NCBI GenBank assembly: GCA_031271295.1
Contig: JAISVZ010000164.1
Location: 1-34,941, forward strand
Length of the DNA: 34,941 nt
Direction of reading: 5' to 3'
Source: Clostridiales bacterium
Lineage (GTDB): Bacteria > Bacillota > Clostridia > Lachnospirales > WQUN01
Within the stretch, counting starts at the first letter, position 1; each line of letters opens with the position of its first letter. The notes beneath the pieces were generated by a model. The model saw only the letters and a program-made list of their open reading frames with translations. It did not search any database and had not been told where the DNA came from. Both the position numbers and the translations under genes were made by a program. Of this stretch, positions 7,714-15,441 are shown one piece after another.

Positions 7714-8851
7714 ATACGGCATCCCCTTCTAACAATTTTTCAATATCTATAAGCCCCCAGCCCTGCTGGTTAGGCGAATAGTTCATACTTACCGCGCATT
7801 TTTTAAGGCAAAATTTAACGTCGTCCGGCGAAAGGTTGGGATGCTTTTGCAGAAGCAGCGCAACCGCGCCGGTAACAATCGGCGTGGACATGGATGTTCC
7901 GCTCATTTTAATGTAGTCATCCGATACCTTTTGCGCTTTGCCGCTCCTTTTCATACTCGCGTTTTGCGAAAGGCACGATGTAATGTTTGCGCCCGGCGCT
8001 ATAACGTCCGGTTTTACAATGCACTCCGGCGTTGGACCTCTGCCCGAAAAGTTTATCAGCGTATCGCCCCATATTTGCACGTTAAAGTGGTCGTCGCTTG
8101 CGCCTACGGTTATCACCTTCCGGCTTATTCCCGGCGATGTTACGCTTCCGGTATCCGGGCCGTTGTTACCCGCCGCCGTTACAACCACAATGCCATGTTT
8201 CCACGCCGCGTTTACCGCCTTTACCAAGGGGTCGCTCATTCCCGCCTCCGATGTGCCGATAGAAAGGTTGCACACCCTTATATTGTACCTTTTCGCGTTA
8301 TCCATCATCCACTGAAGCCCGGCTAAAACCTCCGCCGCGCCGCCGCTGCCGTCCTCGTCTAAAATTTTCACCCCGATAATATTCGCGCCCGGCGCAATTC
8401 CCATATACTTTCCGCCGGAGCAAAAGCCGTTACCCGCGCAAATTGCGGCAACGTGAGTTCCGTGCCCGTTGTCGTCGTGGGGCTTTTGGTTTGTGCCGAC
8501 GAAATTTTTAAACGCGGTTATGCGGTTATCGGGTTTGGTTAAATCGTCCACCGGGTCCACTCCGGTATCAAGAATTGCTATGCCCACGCCGCCGCCGGTA
8601 AACCCTGCCTTTTGCGCCGCCTCCGCTTTTACGGTTTTGCGGGCAACATTCATTTGCGCGGTAATACGCGTGTTTTTATAAAAGGATATAATTTCTTTTA
8701 TGCCGGACAGTTTGTGCAAATCCTGCTTGGGCAATTCCAAAACATATGAATTTATCATTGGGAGCGCGTACTTAATTTCCCCAAGCGAGCGCAGTATTTT
8801 TTCCTTCTCCGGCCCTACGCCGCATTCAACAATTACCTGTACGGTATCCAC
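7700..8851 (-). CDS. S8-family subtilisin-like serine protease, probably cytoplasmic (383 aa)
   Basis: This is a serine endopeptidase with the subtilisin catalytic triad: D95 in AILDTGVDP, H130 in GHGTHVAAICAG and S320 in SGTSMSTPIVTGA. The oxyanion Asn lies in AAGNNGP (229-230). An N-terminal region of about 70 residues without a signal peptide suggests an intracellular AprX-like enzyme rather than a secreted pro-subtilisin, although a short propeptide-like fold is possible there. Length and motif spacing are normal for AprX-type proteins. The start is a GTG with AAGGAG seven bases upstream. The gene overlaps the 204-aa repeat protein downstream by 14 bp. Confidence 0.93.
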   Translation of the reverse strand: MDTVQVIVECGVGPEKEKILRSLGEIKYALPMINSYVLELPKQDLHKLSGIKEIISFYKNTRITAQMNVARKTVKAEAAQKAGFTGGGVGIAILDTGVDPVDDLTKPDNRITAFKNFVGTNQKPHDDNGHGTHVAAICAGNGFCSGGKYMGIAPGANIIGVKILDEDGSGGAAEVLAGLQWMMDNAKRYNIRVCNLSIGTSEAGMSDPLVKAVNAAWKHGIVVVTAAGNNGPDTGSVTSPGISRKVITVGASDDHFNVQIWGDTLINFSGRGPTPECIVKPDVIAPGANITSCLSQNASMKRSGKAQKVSDDYIKMSGTSMSTPIVTGAVALLLQKHPNLSPDDVKFCLKKCAVSMNYSPNQQGWGLIDIEKLLEGDAVYARK

Positions 8852-8997
8852 GTTACCACTCCTTGTAATGCGCCCGGCGAAAGTTGTGCCGTTTGCGCCA
8901 TTTGGAATGAAAGGCTCTACTTTGCGGGCGATTTATATATTTTATGCGTTAAACATGTTATATGGGAATTGTCCGAAATGAAGTTTTTCAATTTGTC

Positions 8998-9026
8998 TTG
9001 AAAAGCAATAATAATTAAGGTAAGAT
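8998..9026 (+). promoter_or_regulatory. Promoter of the ATP-grasp/glycosyltransferase operon
   Basis: TTGAAA (8998-9003) and TAAGAT (9021-9026) are separated by 17 nt. They lie just upstream of the coding start near 9050, giving a short leader. The -35 matches well and the -10 fairly well. Confidence 0.55.
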
Positions 9027-9049
9027 GATTTCAAATTTCAACGAAAGCC

Positions 9050-10561
9050 GTGAACGCAATGCACACCTTAAAACCCGAATTGCACGAGGTTAGTTTACAG
9101 TCCGCAAAAACTATTATTCCCGCCGTTCTTAGGTTATTGGCTCCGGTAAAGCGGATTTATTCCGCGGTATCTTTTAACAGCTTAAAAAACGATTGGCGGG
9201 AAATTTGGATGGAGAACGCCGTGGACGACTATTATAACGCAGCGCCGGAATTTTACAGCGCGGATTTTAACGCGCCTTTTAGCTTAAACCGGCGCTTTGA
9301 TTTGGCGTGCTGCGAAAATTTAGCCGAACACATTTCGCAAGGGATGGTTAAACAGTTCATAAATATTTTGTGCGCCCATTCGGATATTGTGCTTTTTTCG
9401 GCGCAAATACCGTTTCAAAACGAGAACATTAATACAAACGGGCAGTTCCCAAGCTACTGGGCGCAGCTATTCGCGCAAAACGGTTACGTATGCTGCGACT
9501 ATTTAAGGAAAAAACTTTGGAACATAGGCGAGGTTGATGTATACTACAGGCAAAATACCGTTCTCTTCCTGAAAATGAACATTGCTTCACTTATTCCTGA
9601 TTTTAATATGTCCTCGGCGTTTAGCCAAATAGATATTGTTCACCCGGAGGTTTATTTAAATTTCGGAAACCGAATTTTGGATTTACAAACTCAAATTAAA
9701 AATTTAGAACGCGAAAGGGATTATTACTGCAACAAAACCCTATCTGTAAGCGAATACCCGGATGCTCTTTCAAAATGGTATAAAAAAGAGAGCGGAAGGG
9801 ACCTTAACCTGCAAAACCCGCAAACCTTTAACGAAAAAATGCAGTGGCTCAAATTGTACGACAACAGCGCTTTGCGCGGCAAATTGGCGGATAAATACAA
9901 AGTTCGGCAGTGGGTTGCCGAAAAAATCGGCGAAGAGTATTTGGTGCCGTTAATAGGCGTGTGGGATAATTACAGCGACATTGATTTTAGCGCCCTGCCA
10001 AACCGTTTTGCGCTAAAATGCAACAACGGTTCGGGGCTTAACATTGTTGTAAGCGATAAATCCAAATTTAACGCCGAAGAAAAAAAGGCCGAAGTGGATT
10101 ACTGGATGAGTATTAACTATGCTCTTTTCCAAGGTTTCGAACTGCAATACAACAATATTGAGCCAAAAATAATAATTGAAGAATTTATGGAAAACGCCGA
10201 CGGCGACATTCCGGATTATAAGATTTGGTGTTTCGGCGGCAAGCCGGAATATATACAATACATGGCGGGCAGAAAAACCGGGGTTAAAAATCTGTTTTAC
10301 GATACAAATTGGAACCTTATGCCGTTTACTCATAATTATCCGCTGCTTGAACGGGAAAAGGAAAAACCGGATAATTTAAACGAACTTTTAAAAATAGCCG
10401 AAACGTTAAGCCGGGGGTTCACTTTTGTACGCGTGGATTTGTACACCTTAGACGGCGGCGCTGTAAAATTCGGAGAAATGACATTTCAGCCGGAATCCGG
10501 AAACTGCGTTTGGAAGCCGCCGGAGACGGATTTATTCATGGGGCAAAAAGTTATTTTATAA
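9050..10561 (+). CDS. Degenerate SAM-methyltransferase domain fused to a TupA-like ATP-grasp domain (503 aa)
   Basis: This is a two-part polysaccharide-cluster protein. Residues about 50-175 resemble the second half of the small SAM methyltransferases of surface-glycan loci: FDLACCENLAEHIS matches the FDLvvclEvaEHl motif, followed by VLFSAQIPFQ and SYWAQLFAQNGYV. The glycine-rich SAM-binding motif I expected before it is missing and replaced by VKRIYSAVSFNSL, so catalysis is doubtful. Residues about 235-503 match the TupA-like ATP-grasp family (PF14305): NPQTFNEKMQWLKLYD, KCNNGSG, IIEEFM and the metal-binding FGEMTFQPESG end. Such enzymes may ligate amino acids or similar groups to surface glycans. 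The start is uncertain: GTG 9050 or ATG 9059, neither with a strong ribosome-binding site. A GT2 gene follows after 12 bp. Confidence 0.85.
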   Translation: MNAMHTLKPELHEVSLQSAKTIIPAVLRLLAPVKRIYSAVSFNSLKNDWREIWMENAVDDYYNAAPEFYSADFNAPFSLNRRFDLACCENLAEHISQGMVKQFINILCAHSDIVLFSAQIPFQNENINTNGQFPSYWAQLFAQNGYVCCDYLRKKLWNIGEVDVYYRQNTVLFLKMNIASLIPDFNMSSAFSQIDIVHPEVYLNFGNRILDLQTQIKNLERERDYYCNKTLSVSEYPDALSKWYKKESGRDLNLQNPQTFNEKMQWLKLYDNSALRGKLADKYKVRQWVAEKIGEEYLVPLIGVWDNYSDIDFSALPNRFALKCNNGSGLNIVVSDKSKFNAEEKKAEVDYWMSINYALFQGFELQYNNIEPKIIIEEFMENADGDIPDYKIWCFGGKPEYIQYMAGRKTGVKNLFYDTNWNLMPFTHNYPLLEREKEKPDNLNELLKIAETLSRGFTFVRVDLYTLDGGAVKFGEMTFQPESGNCVWKPPETDLFMGQKVIL

Positions 10562-10573
10562 GGGGAAAAGACT

Positions 10574-12391
10574 ATGCAAAACATTATCAGCTTATTGGAT
10601 AACATTGATTTTAAAGCGCTCGGCACACAGGAGTGTTTGAACCTCAGGGCGGAGGTTAGGGATAATATTCATAACATATTAACCGAGGTTAAACCCACAA
10701 GAGATTATGATGATTATATTCGCTTCTGCTACAAGCTTTGGCGGCTGTTTAACGAACCTACTAAGGCGGAGCTTGATTTTCAAAAAAGCGCGGTGTTTGA
10801 AATTAACCCGAAAATAAGCATAATTGTTCCGGTTTACAACGTAAAAACTAAATTACTGCGTTTACTGCTTGATTCCGTCTGCGCTCAAACATACGCCAAC
10901 TGGGAGCTTTGCATTGCGGACGGCGGCAGCGCGAACGAGGAAATCCGCCGGGTTATTTTGGAATACGCAAAGCATTGCGATAAAATTAAGTATGTTTTTT
11001 TAAACGAAAACAAAGGAATTGCGGAAAATTCCAACGCCGCCATTATGATTTCTTCCGGTGATTATTTAGCCTTTGTAGACCACGACGACACTCTTACACC
11101 TGATGCTATGTATGAAACGGTTAAGGCAATAAACGAAAACAAAAATGCGGGCTTAATTTATACCGACAACGACTGGTCGGACGCGGACGAAAACAGGTTC
11201 AATCCCGTATTTAAACCTGATTGGAGCCCGTATACCTTTTTAATGAGTAACTACATTATACATTTGGTTATAGTAAAAAGAAAGCTTGCTTTTACCGCAG
11301 GGCTTTTTGAAAAAAAGTATGACTTGTATCAGGATACGGCATTAACTTTTAAGGTTTCGGAAATTGCCGAAAAAATTGTACATATACCGAAGGTTTTATA
11401 CAACTGGCGAAATCATGAAGCTTCCGTTTCACACAAAGACAGGACGCAGGACGATTTTCACAAAGAATTAATAAACTTAACATTAGAGGTTAAGTATGCT
11501 TATTTGGAACGTATGGGAAGATGCATGGATTCGCAATCCCTGGTATCTGTTGTTATACGGGTTAGCGAGGATATTATAAGCCTTCGCAAAACCATTATGT
11601 CGGTAATTGGCAAAGCCAAATACAAAAAATTCGAAGTAATAATTTTGTATTCGTCTTATAACAGTGACGAGGTAAAAAAACACTGCGAGCAGCTTAGAAA
11701 AAACCCTTTATTTAAAGTTTTTATATGCGATACGGCTTTGAATATGCTGCCCGATGCCATTTATTACAATACGGCGGCTAAAAAATGTACCGGAAAATAC
11801 ATATTTTTCGTAAATAAAGGCGTTACAATAGCCTATGAGCGCTGGCTTGAGGCATGGGTAGCGGTTTTATGCAATTTTAAAAATATTGCGGTTGGCGGAG
11901 GGACAGCCGAAATAACAGACAGCTCAGGGAAAAGAATATACCAAACAGCCGAGGAGTACGTAGGAAACAACACAGATATAAAAGATTTTGCGGTACCCGT
12001 TGTGGATTTGGGAATCCATTTTTTTGCGCACAGCAACGTGGAATACGGTGTACATAACGTCTCATCCGTTTCAAAAGGGCTTGTTGCGGTAAACCGAAAT
12101 ATTTTTAACGAGCTTGGGGGTTTTGACACAGATTTTCCGGATACTTTCTACCTAACGGATTTATGCCTTCGCTGCCGCGATATAGGGTGGCAGAATATTA
12201 TATACAGAAGGGCAAAGGTTACGTTATCCGGCGCAGAAAATGTGGAAATGGAGGATATAGAAGCTTTCGTAAAAGAACTTGATGTGTTCGAAAAAAAATG
12301 GGGCAAGCATTTAAAAGCGCCCGACCCATTTTTAAACCCCAACCTGTCGCTGATTAACCTTGAAAAATACGGTTGCCCGTATAGAATATAG
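10574..12391 (+). CDS. Family 2 glycosyltransferase with two tandem GT-A domains (605 aa)
   Basis: This protein has a helical N-terminal region (1-78) and then a first GT2 domain (81-310) with ISIIVPVYN, the nucleotide-binding IADGGS (D116), and the metal-binding DHDD at 169-172. A second domain (about 320-560) begins LVSVVIRVSED but has VNKG where a DxD motif would sit, so it looks catalytically degenerate. Large tandem GT2 proteins of this kind build O-antigen-like or capsule chains at the cytoplasmic face; no transmembrane segment is seen here. The ATG is preceded by AAGGGGAAAAG. It follows the ATP-grasp gene by 12 bp in one operon and ends 4 bp from the convergent hemolysin III gene without a visible terminator. 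The sugar donor is unknown. Confidence 0.92.
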   Translation: MQNIISLLDNIDFKALGTQECLNLRAEVRDNIHNILTEVKPTRDYDDYIRFCYKLWRLFNEPTKAELDFQKSAVFEINPKISIIVPVYNVKTKLLRLLLDSVCAQTYANWELCIADGGSANEEIRRVILEYAKHCDKIKYVFLNENKGIAENSNAAIMISSGDYLAFVDHDDTLTPDAMYETVKAINENKNAGLIYTDNDWSDADENRFNPVFKPDWSPYTFLMSNYIIHLVIVKRKLAFTAGLFEKKYDLYQDTALTFKVSEIAEKIVHIPKVLYNWRNHEASVSHKDRTQDDFHKELINLTLEVKYAYLERMGRCMDSQSLVSVVIRVSEDIISLRKTIMSVIGKAKYKKFEVIILYSSYNSDEVKKHCEQLRKNPLFKVFICDTALNMLPDAIYYNTAAKKCTGKYIFFVNKGVTIAYERWLEAWVAVLCNFKNIAVGGGTAEITDSSGKRIYQTAEEYVGNNTDIKDFAVPVVDLGIHFFAHSNVEYGVHNVSSVSKGLVAVNRNIFNELGGFDTDFPDTFYLTDLCLRCRDIGWQNIIYRRAKVTLSGAENVEMEDIEAFVKELDVFEKKWGKHLKAPDPFLNPNLSLINLEKYGCPYRI

Positions 12392-12395
12392 GTTT

Positions 12396-13046
12396 TTAAA
12401 ACACAAGAATATATTTAAACATCAGCACAATATGAAAAGCGCTGCCTCCCAAAACAAACAGATGAAACAGTTCATGAAATCCGAAATATTTAAAATTAAT
12501 CTTAGGCCTTTTAAGCGCGTAAATAACGGCGCCGGCGGAATAAGTAAGCCCGCCCGCAATTAAAAGAAGCACGCCGCCTATTGGAAGAGAACGCACTAAG
12601 GGGAAAAACGCAATCAGCGCAAGCCAGCCCATAATAAGGTAAAGCGCCGTTGATAATTTTCTTGGCGCGTCTATCCAAACGGCTTTAAGTATAATGCCGA
12701 ATAACGCAAAAGCCCATACAAGAGCAAGCAAGGTGTAGCCCCAAGCGCCGTGCAAGGGTATAAGGCAAATGGGAGTGTACGTACCCGCGATAAGAATAAA
12801 AATCATCATGTGGTCTACCCGGCGCAGAGTTTCGGAAGCTTTTTCGGATAGCGGAAGCATATGGTATACCGCGCTTGCGCAGTACAGCAAAAACAGCGAT
12901 ACGCCAAAAATTATAAACGATACGGCGTGCAAAAGCGAAGCGTGAAGCCAAGCCTCACGGACAATAATAACACAACATGGGATTGCGATTACCGCCCCGG
13001 CTAAATGAGTTAACGAACTCACAGGGTCTTTCATTTTTTTAAACAT
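12396..13046 (-). CDS. trhA: Hemolysin III / PAQR-family membrane protein (216 aa)
   Basis: This is a seven-transmembrane protein of the HlyIII (PAQR) family. The metal-binding and catalytic-like residues are present: H62 in SAVYHML, D78-H79 in RRVDHMM, and H191, H195 and H205 in FHELFHLFVLGGSAFH. The length is typical. Bacillus relatives are named hemolysin III, and TrhA homologues are linked to membrane-lipid homeostasis; direct haemolytic action here is not implied. It has its own promoter (13087-13115) and a Shine-Dalgarno AAGGTGG. Its stop lies 4 bp from the end of the convergent GT2 gene. Confidence 0.93.
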   Translation of the reverse strand: MFKKMKDPVSSLTHLAGAVIAIPCCVIIVREAWLHASLLHAVSFIIFGVSLFLLYCASAVYHMLPLSEKASETLRRVDHMMIFILIAGTYTPICLIPLHGAWGYTLLALVWAFALFGIILKAVWIDAPRKLSTALYLIMGWLALIAFFPLVRSLPIGGVLLLIAGGLTYSAGAVIYALKRPKINFKYFGFHELFHLFVLGGSAFHIVLMFKYILVF

Positions 13047-13086
13047 AATTCATTACCACCTTACTTAGTTTTTATTACTACGTAAT

Positions 13087-13115
13087 ATTATAAACGAGTT
13101 TAGGTGGCAATGCAA
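13087..13115 (-). promoter_or_regulatory. Promoter of the hemolysin III gene
   Basis: On the minus strand TTGCAT (13110-13115) is followed after 17 nt by a perfect TATAAT (13087-13092), about 40 bp upstream of the ATG. Confidence 0.75.
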
Positions 13116-13118
13116 GTG

Positions 13119-13814
13119 TTATTTTCCAATTAAATCTTTAATTACTTCTCCCGCCAAAATCATTCCGGCAACGGGCGGCACAAAGGAGACGCTGCCCGGA
13201 ATGTGCCTTCCTCCGTTTTCTATACTTACCGAAACCGGCTCCTCTCTTGAATAAACAACCTTCAAACTCGTTATTCCCCTTGCTCTAAGTTCCTTTCTCA
13301 TAACCTTTGCAAGCGGGCAATAGGAGGTTTTGTAAATGTCCGCAACCTCGAACATTTCCGGGTTTAGTTTGTTTCCCGTACCCATACAGCTTATAATGGG
13401 GGTATTGGCCTGTTTGGCTTTTTCGGCGAGCAAAATTTTAGAAGATACCGTATCGATAGCATCCACTATATAAGAAAATTTAGATAAATCTATTGTGTGC
13501 GCGGTTTCGCTTGCGTAAAAACATAAAAGAGCCTCCGCCTTGCAGTTTGGATTTATATCCAAAATTCTTTGCGCCATAACTTCCGCTTTGTATTTGCCAA
13601 GTGTTGAATGAAGCGCGGTAAGCTGCCGGTTAAGGTTCGATTCGCAAACCGTATCGTTATCGCATAACGTAAGATGCCCAACCGCGCTGCGTGCCAACGC
13701 CTCCGCCGCAAAACTGCCAACGCCTCCTATGCCGAAAATCGCAACCGAAAACGAGCTCAATTTTTCTAACGCTTCATCCCCTAAAACCATTCTTGTTCTT
13801 GAGAACTGACCCAT
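13119..13814 (-). CDS. tcdA: tRNA threonylcarbamoyladenosine dehydratase (231 aa)
   Basis: This ThiF/MoeB/E1-like ATP-dependent enzyme converts t6A37 of tRNA to its cyclic form (ct6A). The nucleotide-binding motif FGIGGVGS is at 27-34, DNDTVCESNLNRQ (52-64) binds ATP/Mg, and DAIDTVSSK lies in the middle. The C-terminus has PGSVSFVPPVAGM, as in TcdA/CsdL. Strong AGGAGG precedes the ATG. It is downstream of tadA on the same strand (38 bp apart). The pair would couple wobble A34 deamination and A37 modification in one tRNA-maturation operon. Confidence 0.92.
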   Translation of the reverse strand: MGQFSRTRMVLGDEALEKLSSFSVAIFGIGGVGSFAAEALARSAVGHLTLCDNDTVCESNLNRQLTALHSTLGKYKAEVMAQRILDINPNCKAEALLCFYASETAHTIDLSKFSYIVDAIDTVSSKILLAEKAKQANTPIISCMGTGNKLNPEMFEVADIYKTSYCPLAKVMRKELRARGITSLKVVYSREEPVSVSIENGGRHIPGSVSFVPPVAGMILAGEVIKDLIGK

Positions 13815-13852
13815 ATATTTTCCCGCCTCCTCAAATTACAGCCGTTTTATAC

Positions 13853-14311
13853 TTATAAATTTCTGTTTCGCAAACCTTCGAAAAACAAACTCATAAGCTT
13901 TGATGTTTCCTCGCGCATTACCCCGCCGGTAACCTCCACCCTATGGTTAAGGCCGGAAAGTTCAAACAAATTTATAACCGACCCGGCGCATCCCGCTTTT
14001 TTATTTTCCGCGCCGTAAACCAACCTTTTTATCCGTGCCTGCACAATTGCGCCCGCGCACATTGGGCAAGGCTCAACCGTTACGTAAATTGTTGTTCCCT
14101 CAAGCCGCCAATCCCCCAAATACTGTGACGCTTCGTTTATAGCCGCAATTTCCGCGTGGCACAGCGGATTTTTTTTGGTATTGCGCAGGTTGTAACCGCT
14201 GCCTATTATTTTACCCTCGTATTCAATAACGCAGCCTATGGGCGTCTCGTCGTTTTCGTAAGCTTTTAAAGCCTGTTCGTATGCTTTTTGCATAAATGTC
14301 ATATCACACAT
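13853..14311 (-). CDS. tadA: tRNA-specific adenosine deaminase (152 aa)
   Basis: This zinc-dependent deaminase makes inosine at the wobble position (A34) of tRNA-Arg(ACG). The motifs are H52-A-E54 (catalytic proton shuttle) and P81-C82-P-M-C85 (zinc ligands), with the family-typical NPLCHAEI and GAIVQARIKRLVYGA. The frame is open upstream to 14401. I place the start at ATG 14311 because a GGGGA site lies seven bases before it and the protein then has the usual TadA length. It is the first gene of the tadA-tcdA pair and is divergent from the DivIVA gene. Confidence 0.95.
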   Translation of the reverse strand: MCDMTFMQKAYEQALKAYENDETPIGCVIEYEGKIIGSGYNLRNTKKNPLCHAEIAAINEASQYLGDWRLEGTTIYVTVEPCPMCAGAIVQARIKRLVYGAENKKAGCAGSVINLFELSGLNHRVEVTGGVMREETSKLMSLFFEGLRNRNL

Positions 14312-14352
14312 AAAAAAATCCCCGTTTTGCTTAATTTCTAATATTATTATGA

Positions 14353-14381
14353 TTGCGCCGCCTTTTTTTGTATGATAGAAT
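14353..14381 (+). promoter_or_regulatory. Possible promoter of the DivIVA-like gene
   Basis: TTGCGC (14353-14358), a 17-nt spacer and TAGAAT (14376-14381) lie about 44 bp upstream of the ATG at 14425. The -10 is good and the -35 is only partly conserved. Confidence 0.4.
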
Positions 14382-14424
14382 ACGGATAATCGTAACACCA
14401 TACTTTCAAATGCAGGAGGTCATT

Positions 14425-14883
14425 ATGCCGGATAAGTTCAATTATGTCAAACGGGGGTACGACCCGTCCGAGGTAGATAACTACATCGATTCACTGGAGA
14501 ATATCCTGAAAAGTTATAAGGATAAGGATACGGCAATAAAAAACGCGCTTGTAAACGCGCAAATAGCGGCGGATAACATTGTTAGAAACGCCGAAATTGA
14601 GGTTGAAAGTTCGAGGGAAAAGGCAGTGGCACAGCTTGAGGCAATCAGCCGGTCGGTTGCGCGGCAAAAAAGTATGATGGATTATTTTAAAAGCGACTAC
14701 CGCAAGGTTGCGGATATGTATTTAAAGGAAATAGACGAGAGGGATTTTCAGCCTATTTACGACCAAATATCCGCTCTGGAGGATTTTTTAAATTCGCTTA
14801 AATCTTCTACCGAGCATTTGAACGGCGAATCTTCTTCGCAAAAACCGGAAAACTCAAATTCTTCCGTTAACAAGAAAAAATAA
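14425..14883 (+). CDS. Short DivIVA-domain protein (152 aa)
   Basis: This is a DivIVA-type coiled-coil protein. The N-terminal signature FNYVKRGYDPSEVDNYID (5-22) matches the membrane-curvature-binding DivIVA domain, and a continuous coiled coil follows to about residue 130. A Ser/Asn/Lys-rich disordered tail closes the protein. It may act in cell-pole or septum organisation, but short family members also include GpsB-like proteins, so the exact role is open. The longer frame starting at 14353 is rejected because a perfect AGGAGG at 14414-14419 points to the ATG at 14425. No terminator follows; the L19 promoter begins directly after the stop. Confidence 0.88.
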   Translation: MPDKFNYVKRGYDPSEVDNYIDSLENILKSYKDKDTAIKNALVNAQIAADNIVRNAEIEVESSREKAVAQLEAISRSVARQKSMMDYFKSDYRKVADMYLKEIDERDFQPIYDQISALEDFLNSLKSSTEHLNGESSSQKPENSNSSVNKKK

Positions 14884-14888
14884 TACTC

Positions 14889-14917
14889 TTGCTTAATGGG
14901 TTTTTGCGTGGTATAAT
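14889..14917 (+). promoter_or_regulatory. Strong promoter of the ribosomal protein L19 gene
   Basis: TTGCTT (14889-14894), a 17-nt spacer and perfect TATAAT (14912-14917), preceded by TGG, form an extended -10. The resulting leader to the ATG at 15023 would be about 100 nt, long enough for leader-based control. Confidence 0.85.
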
Positions 14918-14946
14918 TTCTTCTCGTGGCGGCTTGGCGAAAAAAC

Positions 14947-14980
14947 GCTCCGCTTTTGTAAAAAGGATGCTCCGCTTTTG
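14947..14980 (+). repeat. Duplicated 12-mer in the rplS leader
   Basis: GCTCCGCTTTTG occurs at 14947-14958 and exactly again at 14969-14980 (22-nt period), each preceded by an A-rich run. It lies inside the untranslated leader of rplS. A structured L19 leader is known in low-GC Firmicutes, but I cannot confirm a match. Confidence 0.6.
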
Positions 14981-15022
14981 CGCTTCGCAATATGAACATC
15001 TGCGGTGAAGGGAGGAAACATA

Positions 15023-15382
15023 ATGAATCCGATAATTAGAGATATTGAAAACGCACAGCTTAAAAAGGATATTACGGCGTTTAAAATTGGGGATACCGTA
15101 AAGGTTTACGCTAAAATAAAAGAAGGCGCAAGGGAAAGAGTTCAGGTTTTCGAAGGCGTTGTGCTTAAAAGGCAAAACGGCGGCGTTAGGGAAACATTTA
15201 CCGTGCGCAGGCTTTCTTACGGTGTTGGCGTTGAAAAAACGTGGCCGCTTCATTCTCCGAATATTGAAAAAATTGAAGTGGTGCGCCGCGGTATTGTTCG
15301 CCGCGCAAAACTCTTCTATTTAAGAGAAAGAGTTGGAAAAGCGGCAAAGGTAAAGGAAGAAATACTCAAAAAATCGAAATAA
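15023..15382 (+). CDS. rplS: 50S ribosomal protein L19 (119 aa)
   Basis: Bacterial L19 lies at the 30S-50S interface. Conserved stretches are [72 protein letters not shown] and the basic GKAAKVKE end. The length is normal. The frame opens at 15005, but GGGAGG at 15009-15014 sets the ATG at 15023. Unlike the common rimM-trmD-rplS order, rplS here has its own strong promoter and is followed by a strong terminator and then rbgA. Confidence 0.98.
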   Translation: MNPIIRDIENAQLKKDITAFKIGDTVKVYAKIKEGARERVQVFEGVVLKRQNGGVRETFTVRRLSYGVGVEKTWPLHSPNIEKIEVVRRGIVRRAKLFYLRERVGKAAKVKEEILKKSK

Positions 15383-15388
15383 AGCTTT

Positions 15389-15420
15389 AAAGCCGCCAAT
15401 TTTACTGGCGGCTTTTTTTC
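15389..15420 (+). terminator. Strong intrinsic terminator between rplS and rbgA
   Basis: AGCCGCCA (15391-15398) pairs with TGGCGGCT (15406-15413), followed by a run of seven T's. Only about 20 bp separate it from the rbgA start, leaving no room for a separate promoter, so rbgA must rely on read-through. Confidence 0.92.
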
Positions 15421-15441
15421 TGTAAGCAAAAGGAGAAAACT

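Noticed and set aside
14353..14424. Longer N-terminus for the DivIVA-like protein
   Set aside because: The upstream part overlaps the promoter and tadA leader, while a perfect AGGAGG supports the ATG at 14425.
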